A stretch of DNA of 64,000 nucleotides, taken from assembly GCA_964655245.1 (NCBI GenBank), contig CAZZLQ010000001.1, positions 1-64,000 on the forward strand, in the 5' to 3' direction. Shown piece after piece: positions 47,235 through 56,178 of the stretch. The stretch's first letter is position 1. The number at the start of each line of letters is the position of its first letter. Under the pieces are notes generated by a model. The model searched no databases and was not told the origin of the DNA. It was given only the letters and a program-made list of their open reading frames with translations. The position numbers were made by a program, and so were the translations under genes. The DNA is from JBEIHI01 sp964655245 (lineage in GTDB: Bacteria; Bdellovibrionota; UBA2394).

Positions 47235-48647
47235 TCAAAGTTTCACAATTCGAGAATCTTTGAATTCTTTGAGCGCATTTCGTGTATCGACGATCTTCTT
47301 TGAATTCTCGAGAAGAGCTTTGTAATCCACTGATGTGTGATCAGTCGTAATCACAACCACATCGTAGGCTTTGCTCAGTTGGGGCGACCATTTGACCGAC
47401 TTGGCATGGTGACCTTCCCACTCGTACTCTGGAACAAAGGGATCATAATAGTCCACCGTTGCTCCTCGCTGAGTCAGATGGTGAATGACATCCAAAGCTG
47501 GAGATTCACGCATATCGTCGATGTCTTTCTTGTAGGCGACGCCCATGATGAGCACTTTGGAGTTTTTCACTGACTTGCCTTCATCATTCAGAGCCAGAGC
47601 AACTTTATCAGCCACGATGCCGGGCATTGAAGAGTTGATGGCCGTGGCAAGTTCAATGAAACGAGCGGTATAGTTGAGGGATCGCAATTTCCAGCTGAGA
47701 TAACTGGGATCGATGGGAATACAGTGACCGCCGAGCCCTGGGCCTGGGTAGAAGCTCATGAATCCAAACGGCTTAGATGAAGCCGCTTCAATCACTTCCC
47801 AAACGTCAATTCCAAGCTTTTCGCACATAATGGCCACTTCATTCACCAGGCCAATGTTCACTGCTCGGAAAGTGTTTTCGAGTAGCTTCACCATTTCAGC
47901 AGACTCAGGCGAGCTAACGCGAACGACTTTTTGCATTGTTTGGGAGTAAAAAATCGCGGACAAGTCACTGCAAGCAGGAGTGATACCGCCAACAACTTTG
48001 GGAGTGTTGTAGACATTGAATTTGGGATTCCCCGGATCCACCCGTTCCGGTGAGAAGGCGAGGAAGAAGTCTTTGCCACATTCAAAGGATCCAAACTTTT
48101 GAGTTCCTGCAGCTCGAATGGCTTCTAACATATACTCTCGAGTTGTGCCTGGATAGGTCGTGCTCTCGAGGATGATCAGCTGCCCTCTTCGCAAATGCGC
48201 AATGATTTTTTCGACAGAAGAAACAATGTACGACATGTCTGGATCTTTGGTTTTACTGAGCGGTGTCGGAACACAAATCACGATGACATCGCTTGTGTTC
48301 AACTGAGCAAAGTCCGTCGATGCGAAAAACTTTTTGGCTTTGACGTTCTTTTCGACGTCTGAGCTTTCCACGTCAGGAATATACGAAACACCTTTATTCA
48401 AGGATTGAACCTTGGATGTGCTCAAATCGAGGCCTTGAACGGTAAAACCTGAGTTGGAAAAAGCCATTGAGAGGGGAAGTCCCACATAGCCGAGTCCAAT
48501 AACGCCTACGGTTGCCTTCTTGTTGAGAAGTGCTGCACGAAGGTTGTCATAAACAGGACCCGTTGAATTCGAGGACGCCTCTTTTGGCGCAGAAAATTGA
48601 GCGACTTTGGTTGAGACTACGTTTTCTGGTAAAGCAGCTGATAACAT
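47235..48647 (-). CDS. UDP-N-acetylglucosamine/hexosamine 6-dehydrogenase (WbpA/TviB-type)
   Basis: Oxidises a UDP-sugar, probably UDP-GlcNAc, to its uronic acid in two NAD-dependent steps, for surface polysaccharide. The 470-residue product (start ATG 48647; TTG 48683 is a longer option) has GLGYVGLPL (51-59) for NAD, and the catalytic Cys309 in GLGGHCIPIDP, followed by SYLSWK as in WbpA rather than UDP-glucose dehydrogenase. It has ~40 extra N-terminal residues before the Rossmann fold. No glycosyltransferases adjoin, so the polymer it serves is unknown. Confidence 0.9.
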   Translation of the reverse strand: MLSAALPENVVSTKVAQFSAPKEASSNSTGPVYDNLRAALLNKKATVGVIGLGYVGLPLSMAFSNSGFTVQGLDLSTSKVQSLNKGVSYIPDVESSDVEKNVKAKKFFASTDFAQLNTSDVIVICVPTPLSKTKDPDMSYIVSSVEKIIAHLRRGQLIILESTTYPGTTREYMLEAIRAAGTQKFGSFECGKDFFLAFSPERVDPGNPKFNVYNTPKVVGGITPACSDLSAIFYSQTMQKVVRVSSPESAEMVKLLENTFRAVNIGLVNEVAIMCEKLGIDVWEVIEAASSKPFGFMSFYPGPGLGGHCIPIDPSYLSWKLRSLNYTARFIELATAINSSMPGIVADKVALALNDEGKSVKNSKVLIMGVAYKKDIDDMRESPALDVIHHLTQRGATVDYYDPFVPEYEWEGHHAKSVKWSPQLSKAYDVVVITTDHTSVDYKALLENSKKIVDTRNALKEFKDSRIVKL

Positions 48648-48742
48648 GGACAAAGAGTATGCCCGGCAGGCCTGCTTTGCCAAGATTTTAAGCGAGAACG
48701 GGAGTTCCGGGGACTCCCTAAAAGCCAGTCACCATGGTTGTT

Positions 48743-49888
48743 TCAGCGATTTTGGCCTTGAAGTGCTGAGCGCTGCTGTCTTTGAATCGAAAGGTTGCGG
48801 CGAGTCCATTTGACGATGATATCCACCATCCGGTGATAGTGGAAAATGCCACAGTGGTCGTCATTCTTGATTAAAATCAGCCTATTGCCTGGAAGCGAGC
48901 CCAGCTCAACCGTGTCCTGAGGATCGACGATCGTATCCTGATCCCCATTCATGGCAAGAATGGGCCCCGAGGCACAGTGAATGAGCTCCTCCGCGCGGCG
49001 GCTCATTTTTTTTATAATGGGCAACAGTAAGAGAGGGTGGCTTACCCCAAAAATCCTAATCAAAGCCTCGGCGATGATGGGGTTGAGCCCAATTCCTTGG
49101 CCTGAATTGAGAGTTTTCTGCAGAGGGATTCCATTGCAGATAGCGAATTTGATTCGAGGGTCGGTCTTTGCCGTGATGAGGGTCCAAAATGCTCCCATGC
49201 TAAAACCAACTAGGCCGATTTCTTGGCTGTCCACCCACGGTAGCTTGATGATGTCATCAATCACTTGATGAAGAACTCGATCCGAGAAAGCCGTCATGGG
49301 CTTTTCATAGTCAGCTGATCCGGGAACGGAAAGAACTGCATATCCAGGGCCTTCGTGAAGATAGTGCTGGAGCGAGAACGCAATCTCTTCGGCGGACCCT
49401 TCGAGTCCATTGATAAAAATCGTGACGGGTGCCTTTCCGTTGAGATTTGAGGGAGGTGAAAGGTAATAAAAAACATCTCCCTCTGTGGTGCGAACGCGAC
49501 GAGGCGCAAAGCTGAGACCTCTTTGTTGATTCCACTTCAAAAACGAAGCTCGTTTGAGATCATTGATCTCTTCTTTCCACGGCTTATCATCTTTGGGAAA
49601 CACGCCCATGATGTAACTCATGCAGGCCGCTCGGTAGTTTTCAGCTCTTTCAAATTCAAGACCCTTGTCTCGCCAAAAATAAGTCCAGTCTTTGGATGCA
49701 AGCGAGGGAACTTCCGAAAGAATCCGCTTCGCCTCATCCATGGGGAGTTCGGCGCCAAAGCCGTAACGAGCAACAGTGATCTTAGGTAAGAAGCTTTTGA
49801 CATCAATGAAGCGGGAAAACAGACCCTGGGAATTGGTCATACTGACCAACGAATAGAGTAAGTCTTGTGCAAATTTGTAGAAACCCAT
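48743..49888 (-). CDS. Alpha/beta hydrolase, FrsA-like
   Basis: A 381-residue esterase/hydrolase with an N-terminal helical cap (1-125) and an alpha/beta core. The triad fits Ser230 (GFSMGA), Asp318 (NGDQDTIVD) and His345 (DDHCGIF). The cap plus core layout recalls the FrsA/DUF1100 and dihydropseudooxynicotine-hydrolase group. Substrate unknown. It is the last gene of a four-gene run (52532 to 48743), starting 10 bases after the P-type-ATPase-like gene. Confidence 0.85.
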   Translation of the reverse strand: MGFYKFAQDLLYSLVSMTNSQGLFSRFIDVKSFLPKITVARYGFGAELPMDEAKRILSEVPSLASKDWTYFWRDKGLEFERAENYRAACMSYIMGVFPKDDKPWKEEINDLKRASFLKWNQQRGLSFAPRRVRTTEGDVFYYLSPPSNLNGKAPVTIFINGLEGSAEEIAFSLQHYLHEGPGYAVLSVPGSADYEKPMTAFSDRVLHQVIDDIIKLPWVDSQEIGLVGFSMGAFWTLITAKTDPRIKFAICNGIPLQKTLNSGQGIGLNPIIAEALIRIFGVSHPLLLLPIIKKMSRRAEELIHCASGPILAMNGDQDTIVDPQDTVELGSLPGNRLILIKNDDHCGIFHYHRMVDIIVKWTRRNLSIQRQQRSALQGQNR

Positions 49889-49898
49889 GAGGATTTCT

Positions 49899-51635
49899 TC
49901 ATTCTATATCAGTTCTCAGAATCCACCAGGTGCCTAGAAAAGCGGCGAGGATTAGCAGCAGAGCAGCAAACTCAGACTTCGGAACAAACAACAGAAGTGC
50001 AATGAAGGCTATTGCAAACACAAGACTCATGCGCCGTGCGGATTTGAACCATCGTGAGGCCGAAAACGGAGCAGCAATGTCTTCCACTCGGTCGCTGTAA
50101 ACATGAAAGCCCGTATTCGATAGGTCAGTGGATGTCGTTTCAAGAGGAGATATCAAAACCTTCTTCCAAAGGGGATGCGAGTTTGATGCAGATGTCTTGA
50201 GGTCCCAGGCTGCAACGATTTCAGCAGCAACAGGGTCTTGTTGGTATTGATATTGATGAAAGCGATCCTCAGCCTGCATTCTTAGCATTTCCCGTTCCAC
50301 AGGAAAGAGATCGAAATCAAGAGTGGAAGGACATTGGGCGGGTGCCCATTTCATTGACGCTGAGCTCAGAAGTCCCCACTTAAACTGGGATGACAAAACG
50401 GCAGCACCTTGTTCGGCATCCGCCTTCAGATTCGACTCCAGAGCAATCGCAGCTACAATATTTTCATTCAGGGAGAGCAAGACAACAATCAAGTTGCTGT
50501 CGATGGCCTGCTTGAGAAACTGACGTCCTTCATTGCTCATTGAGGTTTGCAAAATGCGATGCCACCCGAGAGATCCGAGAACAAATTGAAAGAGCCCTCC
50601 TTGAACATCACGAACGCTTCCTTGAATTCCCAAATGTTGCTGAAGAGCCGTCTCTTTGACTTGAATCAAATCCGTCTTCGGTGATGAGAGATGATCCACG
50701 ATCGCTTTACAAACTGGATGTTCGCTTGTGAGCGCAACTTTATACAGAACTTCTTCGATCGACTTGTCGGGCCACTCGTGAATGGATTCGAGCCACACAT
50801 TACGTACCTTCAGTTCGGGTTGAGTGAATACTCCCTGAAAGTGGCTGAGCAGGATTCGAACGGAACGAGCGCCTTTGAAAAAACTCCAGTCCAAACATCG
50901 CCAGAGTTGAGATTCTGATTTCTTGAAGAGCTGGTTCAAAATCGCGAGGTGGAACGGCCAGCAGGCAACAGCGAGAGCAAGTGGCAGAATGCTAAGAGGA
51001 AGGGGTCCGCGTGTTATCCACAGAAGGCCGAATCCTGCAATCGTCAGCACAATAAGAAGCGATCTCAGTGAAGAGTTGCCCACAGCCTGGTGCCAGAGCT
51101 TATCTTGTGTCTGAAAATTTTTGTGAAGGCTCTGCCGCCATGATTTGGCTTCAAAAAGTCGAAACCAAATCCAAAGGCTGCTGAATGAAAACGAAAACAA
51201 CGGCTTCCAAAGGACACCCTGAGGAAAATCCTCAAGTAAGAAAGTCACCGTGAAAACAGAAATCCAGAAGTCCGATGAAATGAAAAACTTCGCTTTATTT
51301 TTGGAGGCCGACAGCCAGGCTGAGCGCCACAGCGATGGAAGTGAAAAGACAGCAAGGCCAAAGATACTCACGAGTTCCTGCCAGAGGTTGAGCTCAGATG
51401 GAAACCAAAAGGCTGCAATCATGAGGCCCAGAGCCACGATGAGGGTGGCTTTCATGGACCAGAAGAACCAGCCAAATCCGCGACCTCGTTCAAGCCTCCA
51501 AAGCAAATAGGCCCCAAGGCTCGAAAGTCTCGATCTACTGTCGGGATTAAACCGATGAGTCATCCGACAAAACGAGGAGTCTGCGGGTCTATCAAACACG
51601 TTAACGTCCTGTACTTTTTTCTTTGGGACTTTCAT
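49899..51635 (-). CDS. P1B-type ATPase-like membrane protein lacking the catalytic Asp
   Basis: A 578-residue membrane protein with the layout of a heavy-metal P-type ATPase: N-terminal helices (62-160), a further helix pair (~190-232), a cytoplasmic domain, and two C-terminal helices (~535-575). The nucleotide domain keeps the P1B signature SEHP (304-307) and an IALESNLKADAEQGAAVL stretch that matches IALADPLRPDA. But the membrane CPC motif is ACWPFHL (224-230), the DKTGTLT loop is HFQGVFT (265-271, so His265 in place of Asp), and no GDGxND is found. It should not be phosphorylated or transport by the usual cycle. GGAG supports ATG 51635, overlapping the previous gene by 35 bases. Confidence 0.78.
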   Translation of the reverse strand: MKVPKKKVQDVNVFDRPADSSFCRMTHRFNPDSRSRLSSLGAYLLWRLERGRGFGWFFWSMKATLIVALGLMIAAFWFPSELNLWQELVSIFGLAVFSLPSLWRSAWLSASKNKAKFFISSDFWISVFTVTFLLEDFPQGVLWKPLFSFSFSSLWIWFRLFEAKSWRQSLHKNFQTQDKLWHQAVGNSSLRSLLIVLTIAGFGLLWITRGPLPLSILPLALAVACWPFHLAILNQLFKKSESQLWRCLDWSFFKGARSVRILLSHFQGVFTQPELKVRNVWLESIHEWPDKSIEEVLYKVALTSEHPVCKAIVDHLSSPKTDLIQVKETALQQHLGIQGSVRDVQGGLFQFVLGSLGWHRILQTSMSNEGRQFLKQAIDSNLIVVLLSLNENIVAAIALESNLKADAEQGAAVLSSQFKWGLLSSASMKWAPAQCPSTLDFDLFPVEREMLRMQAEDRFHQYQYQQDPVAAEIVAAWDLKTSASNSHPLWKKVLISPLETTSTDLSNTGFHVYSDRVEDIAAPFSASRWFKSARRMSLVFAIAFIALLLFVPKSEFAALLLILAAFLGTWWILRTDIE

Positions 51636-51993
51636 TAGTCTCCTGCTTCAAAAGATCCTCGAGTGATTTCTTTCCTCGCCGCATTTCGGATTTGAGATAT
51701 GAATCTTGTTCCTGCTCCAAGGCTCCACTAATCGCGGAAAGACTGTCTGGATGTGCGATCATCGAAAGCGCTCGAATGGCGGCAAAGCGGACCTGTGGAT
51801 CTTCGTCCCTTAAACGTTCAGCAATGGACGAGATAGTGTCTGGATACTTGAGTTCAGACAATGTTTGTAGGGCGTTGATTCTCAGTTGAGCAGACGAGTT
51901 TGAAAGCTGCCCCATCCAATAGCTTTTGTTTTGCGAGGTCAGATCGGGACTGACGCTGACCAATAAGCCCAATAAAAAAGAAACCATCATCAC
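51601..51993 (-). CDS. Small exported HEAT-repeat protein
   Basis: A 130-residue protein with a short signal peptide (MMMVSFLLGLLVSVS) followed by two or three HEAT-type helix pairs: RINALQTLSELKYPDTISSIAERLRDEDP in two parts, then VRFAAIRALSMIAHPDSLSAISGAL. The C terminus is charged. HEAT repeats serve as protein-binding surfaces. Its start overlaps the previous gene by four bases and its end overlaps the P1B-like gene by 35, so the three are coupled. Confidence 0.78.
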   Translation of the reverse strand: MMMVSFLLGLLVSVSPDLTSQNKSYWMGQLSNSSAQLRINALQTLSELKYPDTISSIAERLRDEDPQVRFAAIRALSMIAHPDSLSAISGALEQEQDSYLKSEMRRGKKSLEDLLKQETNESPKEKSTGR

Positions 51994-52532
51994 AGACTAA
52001 CCTCTCTGTCTTTGGTTAACTCACGACCGACTTTTAGACACTGTTCCAAACTCGAGCGAAGGTTCCTCTTCACCTCGTCAATGGAGCCTTTGATTCCCAA
52101 GGCTGAGGATCGATCAAGGGTGATTTTGAGAAGTGTCTTGGCCTCTTCAACCTTTTGAAGCTTGCCGCGTCCATCAACAGACTTTGTCTTGTGCTCGACT
52201 TCGACGAGCTCGAGTTTGAGCGCTTGGAGATCATCAAATTTTTGGAAGACCTCACGGGCTCCTTCGCCGATTTTTTCACCTCGACCAGAGAGGAGCCACT
52301 GATAGCCCGTACATTCGAGCCGCTCAGCACTGGGATTGGGGGGGAGATCTCGCCAGACACTGATCGTGGCTATGCCATTCTCAATCCGAACGAAATCATA
52401 GGAAGTTCGAAAATCGGGCTTCAAGTAGATGATTTCAAGGGTCTTCAGGAGGCTTTCTTCCTTACTTGCCAAAACCGGAGCCAGCGTCCCGAGGAAGAAT
52501 GACATAAGCAGTAGACGATTGGCTTTCATCAT
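51990..52532 (-). CDS. Exported protein of unknown function
   Basis: An unrecognised 180-residue protein with a signal peptide (residues 1-21, cleavage after VLA). The mature part begins with a beta-rich segment (IIYLKPDFRTSYDFVRIENGIATISVW), has a conserved-looking Cys pair (one in LECTGYQW, one near QCLKVG), and ends in Lys/Glu-rich helices. First gene of a four-gene run with the HEAT-repeat protein, the P1B-like protein and the hydrolase. Divergent from purB across 49 bases. Confidence 0.72.
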   Translation of the reverse strand: MMKANRLLLMSFFLGTLAPVLASKEESLLKTLEIIYLKPDFRTSYDFVRIENGIATISVWRDLPPNPSAERLECTGYQWLLSGRGEKIGEGAREVFQKFDDLQALKLELVEVEHKTKSVDGRGKLQKVEEAKTLLKITLDRSSALGIKGSIDEVKRNLRSSLEQCLKVGRELTKDREVSL

Positions 52533-52581
52533 TATTAAAGTAATGAGTCAGTCACTGGACGGCAAGGTGAAAGGAGCCTTC

Positions 52582-53949
52582 GTGAACTCTCAAATCCAAC
52601 GATTTCAACACCCTCTGAGTGGCCGCTATGCGAGCCCGAGTATGCAGTACATTTTTTCAGACTTTTACAAGGCAGTGGCCTGGCGAAAGATTTGGGTGAT
52701 CTTGGCCGAGGAGCAGCGACGATTGGGACTGCCCATTTCAAAACTTCAAGTGCGGCAAATGGAGAAGGGGCTTGAGAAAGTCAAGTTGGAGCGAGTGGCC
52801 CACTGGGAATCGAAGCTTAAGCATGATGTGATGGCTCACCTCAAAGCCTTCGCCGAAGTTGCCCCTAAAGCTGAGCCCATCTTGCATCTTGGAGCAACGT
52901 CAGCCTTCGTCACCGATAATGCCGAAGCTCTCATCATGAGGTCTGCCACTGAACTTCTTCAATCCAAACTCTTGGTGATTTTGAAGGCTCTCGATCAGTT
53001 GAGTCTTAAATACTCCGATCTTGAAATGACGGGCTATACTCACTTTCAGCCCGCTCAACCTGTGACATTGGGCAAGCGTCTTGCGCTTTGGGCTCAGGAT
53101 TTGATGTGGGACTACGAAGAGCTTTCGTTGGTTTTGCAACGATATCAACCTTTGGGGTGTAAGGGTACCACCGGGACTCAGGCTTCTTTCATGGTTTTGT
53201 TTGAGAACGATTTCAGGAAAGTGACTGCGCTTGATCGAGCGGTTGTCTCTAAAATGGGTTTTAAAAACCCAGTGGGCTTGAGCGGACAGACTCTCTCGCG
53301 GAAAATGGATGTTTGGTTTGTTCATGCATTGGCTAACCTTGCCGCTTCAATTTCCAAAATGTCTTATGATTTGCGCTTGCTTCAACATCTCGGCGAGCTC
53401 AAGGAGCCCTTTGGATCAGACCAGGTTGGATCCTCCGCGATGCCTTACAAACAAAATCCCATGATGGCAGAGCGAATGACAGGGTTGGCTCGCCATATCA
53501 TGACTTTGTCTCAAAACGCGATTTGGACTCACTCCGTTCAGTGGCTTGAAAGGTCCCTCGATGATTCAGCGAATCGTCGACTCACATTGCCGGAGGCATT
53601 CCTCACGGCCGACGCTCTGTTGGAGACTCTGCATCGTCTGGTGAAGGGAATGCGAGTTGAGGAAAGGAATATTCGCAATCACCTCGATAAACACCGCGCT
53701 GCGTTCGAAACTGAAGCGTTGATGATGGAGGAGACGCTCAAGGGGCGCTCTCGCCAGGAAATGCATGAGGAGATTCGAAAGCAGATGCTTCAAGGAGCGC
53801 TTAAGGCTCAAGGAAGTCGCTGGAAGTTGTCTGGAGCTTCAAGCCAGCAGGTCAGAGCTTTTTGCAGGTCGTCTCTCAATCCAATGCTGAAACGTGAATG
53901 GAAAAGATTAAAGCCCTCTGATGATTTGTTTGGAAGTCCTTCGGTGTAG
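52582..53949 (+). CDS. purB: Adenylosuccinate lyase, animal-like type
   Basis: Catalyses two steps of purine synthesis, including adenylosuccinate to AMP plus fumarate. The 455-residue product has the signature GSSAMPYKQNPMMAER with the catalytic Ser, and THFQPAQPVTLGKR with a catalytic His. The start GTG 52582 is chosen because AAGGAG precedes it; an ATG at 52543 lacks one. It resembles the human enzyme more than the E. coli or B. subtilis one from the first block (PLSGRYASPSMQYIFSD) to QWLERSLDDSANRR. It is divergent from the unknown-exported gene. No other pur genes are near. Confidence 0.93.
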   Translation: MNSQIQRFQHPLSGRYASPSMQYIFSDFYKAVAWRKIWVILAEEQRRLGLPISKLQVRQMEKGLEKVKLERVAHWESKLKHDVMAHLKAFAEVAPKAEPILHLGATSAFVTDNAEALIMRSATELLQSKLLVILKALDQLSLKYSDLEMTGYTHFQPAQPVTLGKRLALWAQDLMWDYEELSLVLQRYQPLGCKGTTGTQASFMVLFENDFRKVTALDRAVVSKMGFKNPVGLSGQTLSRKMDVWFVHALANLAASISKMSYDLRLLQHLGELKEPFGSDQVGSSAMPYKQNPMMAERMTGLARHIMTLSQNAIWTHSVQWLERSLDDSANRRLTLPEAFLTADALLETLHRLVKGMRVEERNIRNHLDKHRAAFETEALMMEETLKGRSRQEMHEEIRKQMLQGALKAQGSRWKLSGASSQQVRAFCRSSLNPMLKREWKRLKPSDDLFGSPSV

Positions 53950-53958
53950 TTAAAAAAG

Positions 53959-54030
53959 AGAGGCGATTTGAGTCTTGTTGCGAATATCGCAGCCTAGATC
54001 GGCATCCCTTACAACTCAAATCGCCCCTCT
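53959..54030. other. Long stem-loop between purB and the lipoprotein gene
   Basis: AGAGGCGATTTGAGT (53959-53973) pairs with ACTCAAATCGCC plus CCTCT (54014-54030), about 12 perfect pairs, then a two-base bulge and three more. The 40-base loop holds a small inner hairpin GCGA/TCGC (53980-53990). There is an A-run on the purB side but no T-run after it, so it is not a typical terminator for purB; it fits better as a terminator for the minus strand, or as a structured RNA. This is the 110-base gap between convergent genes. Confidence 0.55.
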
Positions 54031-54059
54031 GCTAAGTACCCCCTAGGAAACTTTTCAGG

Positions 54060-54911
54060 TCATGGTCCAAAGCTAAACAGCACTCCTCGTTCGGAGTCGT
54101 ACTCGCCGTCGAGACTATGTCCCGATGTGCTTCTGAGTTCCGCTGTTGGACGAATCTTGATCAAAAGCCATGGTGACCACTGCGGCCAGCCGTTGAGCGG
54201 CATGAAGCGCAGTGTATTGCAAACATTGCTAGGCGGTGGACAGCGCAAGCACACCTGTCCGCTCAGCGCTGGAATGGTGATGTTCCCCCCGGCAAATGAA
54301 AGTCCCGAAATCTGAAAGGCATCATTCCACATATTGGAACAATAGTTGTTAATGTTCGGGTAGATGGGTTTTGAAAACTGCACATCGATGGGATTGCCCG
54401 GCATAATCAAATAGGACTCGGGCTTGATCTTGCTCACATGAAATGCCCCACCGCTTGCATTGGTTGCAAACTCTTCTGTTCTAAATTCGAATGAGTAAGG
54501 CGCAATGAGATAGCCTTCACTGTCTTTAAGATATTCAGTGTAAACGCGGTATGTAACGCCGGGATCCATCGCCATTGGTGAGCCGTTGATCATCCGTGTG
54601 AATTCTAATCGGCTGTTTCCGTTGGTGAGTTGAATTTGACCGGCAAGAGGATTGCCAGCTTCATCCTCGATTCTAAAACTAAAATAATCGATGGAGCGCT
54701 GATCCAGAGGTCCAGAGAACTGAATAAGAACTTCGGCGTCCATAGGAATCTCTTCATCGTTTTCAAAAGGGTAGTGTTCGACAACTGAAACAGTTGCCGA
54801 AAGATTCGCATTTCCTACTCGGTTCACCTTTGTGGCGGAGAGATCTGCCATGCAGCCGGACAGACCCCATGAGAGCGCAATCACAAGAGGGCTCAAGCTA
54901 AGCTTTTTCAT
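54060..54911 (-). CDS. Lipoprotein with SbsA-type Ig-like domain
   Basis: A 283-residue lipoprotein. Lipobox LSGC gives Cys20 as the lipidated residue. Residues ~45-145 read as a bacterial Ig-like (Big_5/SbsA-type) domain: PFENDEEIPMDAEVLIQFSGPLDQRSID, then EDEAGNPLAGQI. The C-terminal half is less clear and has CLRCPPPSNVC. Function unknown; such domains often serve as surface stalks or adhesive domains. Third gene of the lipoprotein trio, overlapping the second by four bases. Confidence 0.82.
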   Translation of the reverse strand: MKKLSLSPLVIALSWGLSGCMADLSATKVNRVGNANLSATVSVVEHYPFENDEEIPMDAEVLIQFSGPLDQRSIDYFSFRIEDEAGNPLAGQIQLTNGNSRLEFTRMINGSPMAMDPGVTYRVYTEYLKDSEGYLIAPYSFEFRTEEFATNASGGAFHVSKIKPESYLIMPGNPIDVQFSKPIYPNINNYCSNMWNDAFQISGLSFAGGNITIPALSGQVCLRCPPPSNVCNTLRFMPLNGWPQWSPWLLIKIRPTAELRSTSGHSLDGEYDSERGVLFSFGP

Positions 54912-56146
54912 AAGCCACCGCCTCCTAAAAAGTTAAACAGAAGGGCTCTAGGATCCTGAAAGCCTGTTGGCAAAGTCATTCCTGAGAAGTGCAAAAACGC
55001 TCCTGCTGCCATTCCATTGTTTTCGAGCGCTTTGGGCGTAGATGTTCCAAAGCTCTCGAGATCAAAAAATCCGCTGAGAACGACCACGACGGCTTGGGCA
55101 ATATCGTCAGGATAGGTTTTTCCGGGATCCAACTCGAACACGAGAACGCGTCGGCCGTTTTCCGTTCGAACTTTACCCGAAAGTTGCTGATAAAAATTCT
55201 GCTGAACAAACTGGTTCCATGCAGCTGTATTGTTCATGGCATTACTCATGTTTTGAAGGAGGTTGGATGTCATTGTTGAAGAGCTCAAGACTCCTACGAC
55301 CATGCCTCCAAATTGGCTGATTGGGGTTGGCGGAATTTCAGGACGCTGCACGAGGGCTGAGGTCGTCTCCGAAAAATGCCGAATCGGTTCAGTAAACAAA
55401 ACACGAATCGGGGTGTTGGCCACCCAAGTGGTGTAACTCGAGATCGCATCTCGCAACGATTCGGATCCAAAGCTTCCTCCGGAGATGAGTTTGCCCGGTG
55501 TGATCGCTCGAATTTTGAGAAACGCTTGAGATGAATCTGAGTATTGATTGGATGTGATGAAAGTGGTGCTTCCGCTAATCAGGGGCACGGTGCCCGATTC
55601 GTCGCGGATTCCAGTGAGCTCTGCGGGGGCATTGGCAGATCCCTCGGGGCTGGCTCTCCACATCAAAAAGTATCGCCGCATGGGCAGGAAGAAGCGATTG
55701 GGAGGGCGCAGCTTCAGTTGAGAAACCAGGACGGGGTTTCCATTGGCATCCTTTGCTCCGGAAGGATCGGGAACAAAGCGTGCTGTCGGAGTAACATTTC
55801 CAGGAACTCGAGCTCCTTCATCAGTAAAGAGTTCAAAGTTTTCCGGACGAGCAGAGTAGGCATCAATTCGGCGATTGAATGTGATCCGAATCTCTTCATC
55901 GGGATTTACTCGCATCTGTTCGTTGATGGGAAGAAAGTTGACGACAGGCCGACCAGCGGAATCCTTGATTGCACGCCCCGATGCATCTCTTTGCACTCGC
56001 TCAACGCCAACTTGAGTGACTTCAAGTGTGCCTGCTAGGTTTTCGTAGTATTGAGGTGAGGGGCTTTGCACGCCGCCGACACAGGCACTGAGTAAAGTGC
56101 AGGCTGCAAAGAGAGGGCTTAGTTTTTGTTTTGAAAAAAATCTCAA
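54908..56146 (-). CDS. Lipoprotein with Ig-like domains
   Basis: A 412-residue lipoprotein with lipobox LSAC (Cys22). An Ig-like (SbsA-type) domain with VNPDEEIRITFNRRIDAYSARPENFELFTD begins near residue 78, and a second similar block (TPIRVLFTEPIRHFS) lies near 245. The start is TTG 56146, supported by GGGGAG eight bases upstream. It is the second of three related lipoprotein genes, and is preceded by the two-hairpin region at 56179-56251. Function unknown. Confidence 0.8.
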   Translation of the reverse strand: MRFFSKQKLSPLFAACTLLSACVGGVQSPSPQYYENLAGTLEVTQVGVERVQRDASGRAIKDSAGRPVVNFLPINEQMRVNPDEEIRITFNRRIDAYSARPENFELFTDEGARVPGNVTPTARFVPDPSGAKDANGNPVLVSQLKLRPPNRFFLPMRRYFLMWRASPEGSANAPAELTGIRDESGTVPLISGSTTFITSNQYSDSSQAFLKIRAITPGKLISGGSFGSESLRDAISSYTTWVANTPIRVLFTEPIRHFSETTSALVQRPEIPPTPISQFGGMVVGVLSSSTMTSNLLQNMSNAMNNTAAWNQFVQQNFYQQLSGKVRTENGRRVLVFELDPGKTYPDDIAQAVVVVLSGFFDLESFGTSTPKALENNGMAAGAFLHFSGMTLPTGFQDPRALLFNFLGGGGL

Positions 56147-56178
56147 AAGAAAATCTCCCCTGGTTATCTTTCCAACAA

